Below, piece after piece: positions 5,958 to 7,353 of a stretch of DNA of 7,353 nucleotides (positions within the stretch are counted from its first letter, which is position 1; the number at the start of each line of letters is the position of its first letter). Under the pieces are notes generated by a model. That model was not told the DNA's origin. It was given only the letters and a program-made list of their open reading frames with translations, and made no database searches. The stretch is taken from positions 1 through 7,353 of the forward strand of contig PCAH01000017.1 in assembly GCA_002730485.1 (NCBI GenBank). The letters are read 5' to 3'. A program made the translations under genes and the position numbers. This DNA comes from Dehalococcoidia bacterium. GTDB lineage: Bacteria; Chloroflexota; Dehalococcoidia; UBA3495.

Positions 5958-6066
5958 CGAGTCCCAAAACGAAAAAACGCTATTCTACAGAAAGTGACAG
6001 GGTGAGGTCGGGGCACCCGGTCGGCACAACCCGTGATTAACGACTTTCTACCGCACCCGTCAAAAA
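5958..6066. promoter_or_regulatory. Divergent promoter region between triphosphatase and helicase
   Basis: This 109-base gap serves two genes facing away from each other. The palindrome-like TTCTACAGAA (5983-5992) gives TTTCTGTA on the minus strand 29-36 bases before the triphosphatase ATG, beside an A-rich patch. On the plus strand TTTCTACC (6045-6052) lies 15-22 bases before the helicase ATG. The centre (about 6000-6035) is GC-rich. Placement and similarity to the other divergent gaps suggest promoter elements; this is inference. Confidence 0.4.
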
Positions 6067-7353
6067 ATGAACACCGCGGTCGGTCGCGTTTACGACATCG
6101 TGGATCGGGTCCGCGACCCGAGCGGGGAAGGCGATGTGCCAGAGACTTCAGAGATGATTGAAGCGATCAGCAGTGCCATCGTCGATCCGATCAAAGAATC
6201 CACCAATCGACCTGAAACGATTCGGGCCATCCTGCAGGTCAAGATGCCGGAGGAAGACGACGAGGAAGCAGGAAGCGGACCGTACCGGCGGTGGCGGCGC
6301 CTCGGTCTCGCCGTTGCTATGTTGAAGTGTCGCTTGATGGCTGACAACGCCATGGATTACTTCGGGGTAGTTACCGACGGCGACACGGCACGGTCGTGGA
6401 AGCAGATTACCGGTACCATGCAGCATATGTTTGGTATGCTGCATGCGGACACTGCGATCGCTGCGCTACTGGGGGACGACGCGGTAGCCCAAGACCACAC
6501 ATCCGAGTTCGCGTGGATGCGCACCGACCTCTTAGTAGACCCGGCGGGCCTGAATCACCGCCAGCGCCTCATCCTGTATCTCCTCCATCGCGCGGCGGCG
6601 ACGGAGGGCGGGCTGCGGCGCGACGGGGAAACGCTGTACAAGCAGCGGTGGACGCAGCGTGTACGCTGCCTAGATCGGTGCACCGTCTGCGGCGAGGGCA
6701 TGGCCGATCATCCCACGGACATCCTGTCGCGCCGCTCGCACGTGTTTCGGCCGACCTTCGAGGTCGTGGAGGGTTCGCAGTGGACCCGCACGTACGCATG
6801 GGTGCCGCTCGCGGCGGAAACGCGGACCGAGGACGCGTCTGGGGTGCCCCGCGTGCAGCACGGGGACAGCACGATCCGCACGTTCATAAAGACAGAGTGC
6901 TCCAAGGACCGCTGCTTCGACGCTTGGTCGGATCTCACGAAGAGCGGCGGGGACGAGGAGAGTGCCGTGCGGTATCTCAGCGGGGCACTCGACAACGAAC
7001 TCCCACTTCTGGAACGGAGCGAAGGACTCTTCGCCTTCGTGAACGGCATATACGACGCAGACACCGACAAGTTCCACCCCTTCTACGACGCGGCCGGCAA
7101 CCCGGCGCCCGTTCCGATCGGCGACCGGTGCGTGTACCAGTACTACCAGCATTGGATGCCGTGGGACGAGATCGAGGCCGAGACGGACGGTCCCAAGAAG
7201 AGGAACCGGGAATCCGTGCTGACATGCCGTCATTGCCAGCAGCCGCTCCACCGCCATAGGACCGCCCGGTGCACGACCCCCGAGCCGGAGCCTTGCTCGA
7301 GCACCACGGAGACACGCCGCTGCGACGAGGCGTGGAGAAGCATCAAGACCCCC
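6067..7353 (+). CDS. D5-like helicase/NTPase, N-terminal part (runs off right edge)
   Basis: D5-type proteins are the replicative helicase (often primase-helicase) of NCLDVs. The frame is open for 429 codons to the edge, so the P-loop NTPase domain expected downstream is not visible. What is visible fits the region preceding it: LILYLLHRAA (168-177) with GGLRRDGETLYKQRWT (181-196), a TRTYAW element (240-245), TIRTFI (269-274), FDAWSDLT (284-291), then FAFVNGIYDADTDKFHPFY (322-340), matching the conserved F-x-NGxY...F-P-Y motif, and finally AWRSIKTP (422-429), matching the W-x-x-IpTP motif that precedes the NTPase. Two Cys-rich stretches are unusual: C201, C205, C208, H215, and C387, C390, C402, C410, C419 with nearby histidines. 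The first 160 residues are acidic and helical, with no convincing archaeo-eukaryotic primase motifs. The gene is divergent from the triphosphatase. The family call is likely; the activity cannot be judged without the rest. Confidence 0.8.
   Translation, partial: MNTAVGRVYDIVDRVRDPSGEGDVPETSEMIEAISSAIVDPIKESTNRPETIRAILQVKMPEEDDEEAGSGPYRRWRRLGLAVAMLKCRLMADNAMDYFGVVTDGDTARSWKQITGTMQHMFGMLHADTAIAALLGDDAVAQDHTSEFAWMRTDLLVDPAGLNHRQRLILYLLHRAAATEGGLRRDGETLYKQRWTQRVRCLDRCTVCGEGMADHPTDILSRRSHVFRPTFEVVEGSQWTRTYAWVPLAAETRTEDASGVPRVQHGDSTIRTFIKTECSKDRCFDAWSDLTKSGGDEESAVRYLSGALDNELPLLERSEGLFAFVNGIYDADTDKFHPFYDAAGNPAPVPIGDRCVYQYYQHWMPWDEIEAETDGPKKRNRESVLTCRHCQQPLHRHRTARCTTPEPEPCSSTTETRRCDEAWRSIKTP

Noticed and set aside
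6000..6018. Hairpin GGGTG-loop-CACCC as a terminator or operator
   Set aside because: Five-base arms around a nine-base loop are expected often in GC-rich DNA, and the position between divergent genes does not fit a terminator.
6364..6390. Possible primase catalytic motif VVTDGD in the D5-like protein
   Set aside because: The Asp-Gly-Asp lacks the hydrophobic middle residue usual for the hDhD motif, and I see no matching downstream SxH or third acidic motif at suitable spacing.
6396..7259. A 287-codon plus-strand frame overlapping the D5-like gene
   Set aside because: It is an Arg/Gly/Pro-rich shifted reading of the same DNA; the frame from 6067 carries the conserved D5 motifs throughout.

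Overview
The window looks like a block of core genes from a nucleocytoplasmic large DNA virus (NCLDV, Nucleocytoviricota), or an insertion of such a virus in a eukaryotic genome. Four recognisable genes carry this reading: a eukaryote-type class Ia ribonucleotide reductase large subunit, an L1/F9-type myristoylated membrane protein, a tunnel-type mRNA-capping RNA triphosphatase and a D5-like helicase. All genes are intronless and closely packed, on both strands, with short A/T-rich gaps in otherwise GC-rich DNA. There are no bacterial ribosome-binding sites, tRNAs, rRNAs, CRISPR arrays or insertion sequences. The GC-rich coding and the stand-alone triphosphatase fit a phycodnavirus-like or other GC-rich giant virus, but I cannot place the lineage from sequence alone.

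Layout from left to right. The 5' end of a minus-strand gene encodes an acidic Glu-Pro-Ala repeat protein that runs off the left edge (start 199). An A/T-rich divergent gap follows, then an unrecognised small helical protein on plus (327-842). Next come the ribonucleotide reductase large subunit on plus (916-3171) and a casein-kinase-1-like protein kinase on minus (3134-4087), whose 3' end overlaps the reductase by 38 bp. A 72-bp divergent promoter gap leads to the L1/F9-like protein on plus (4160-4810). Two minus genes follow: a 154-residue protein with a Cys/His-rich head and a fibre-like beta domain (4821-5285), and the RNA triphosphatase (5307-5957). A 109-bp divergent gap then leads to a D5-like helicase on plus (from 6067) that is still open at the right edge.

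Together the genes cover the viral programme: dNTP supply (reductase), replication (D5), mRNA capping (triphosphatase), phosphorylation signalling (kinase) and virion or entry structure (L1/F9-like, possibly the fibre-like protein). A short TTTCTRYA-like element, often arranged as an inverted pair, recurs in the three divergent gaps and may be a promoter motif.

I see no wholly new system. The points most worth following are a reductase without the start of its ATP-cone and with both specificity loops one residue short, a visible internal duplication in the L1/F9-like protein, the composite metal-binding/fibre-like protein, and two Cys-rich insertions in the D5-like helicase.
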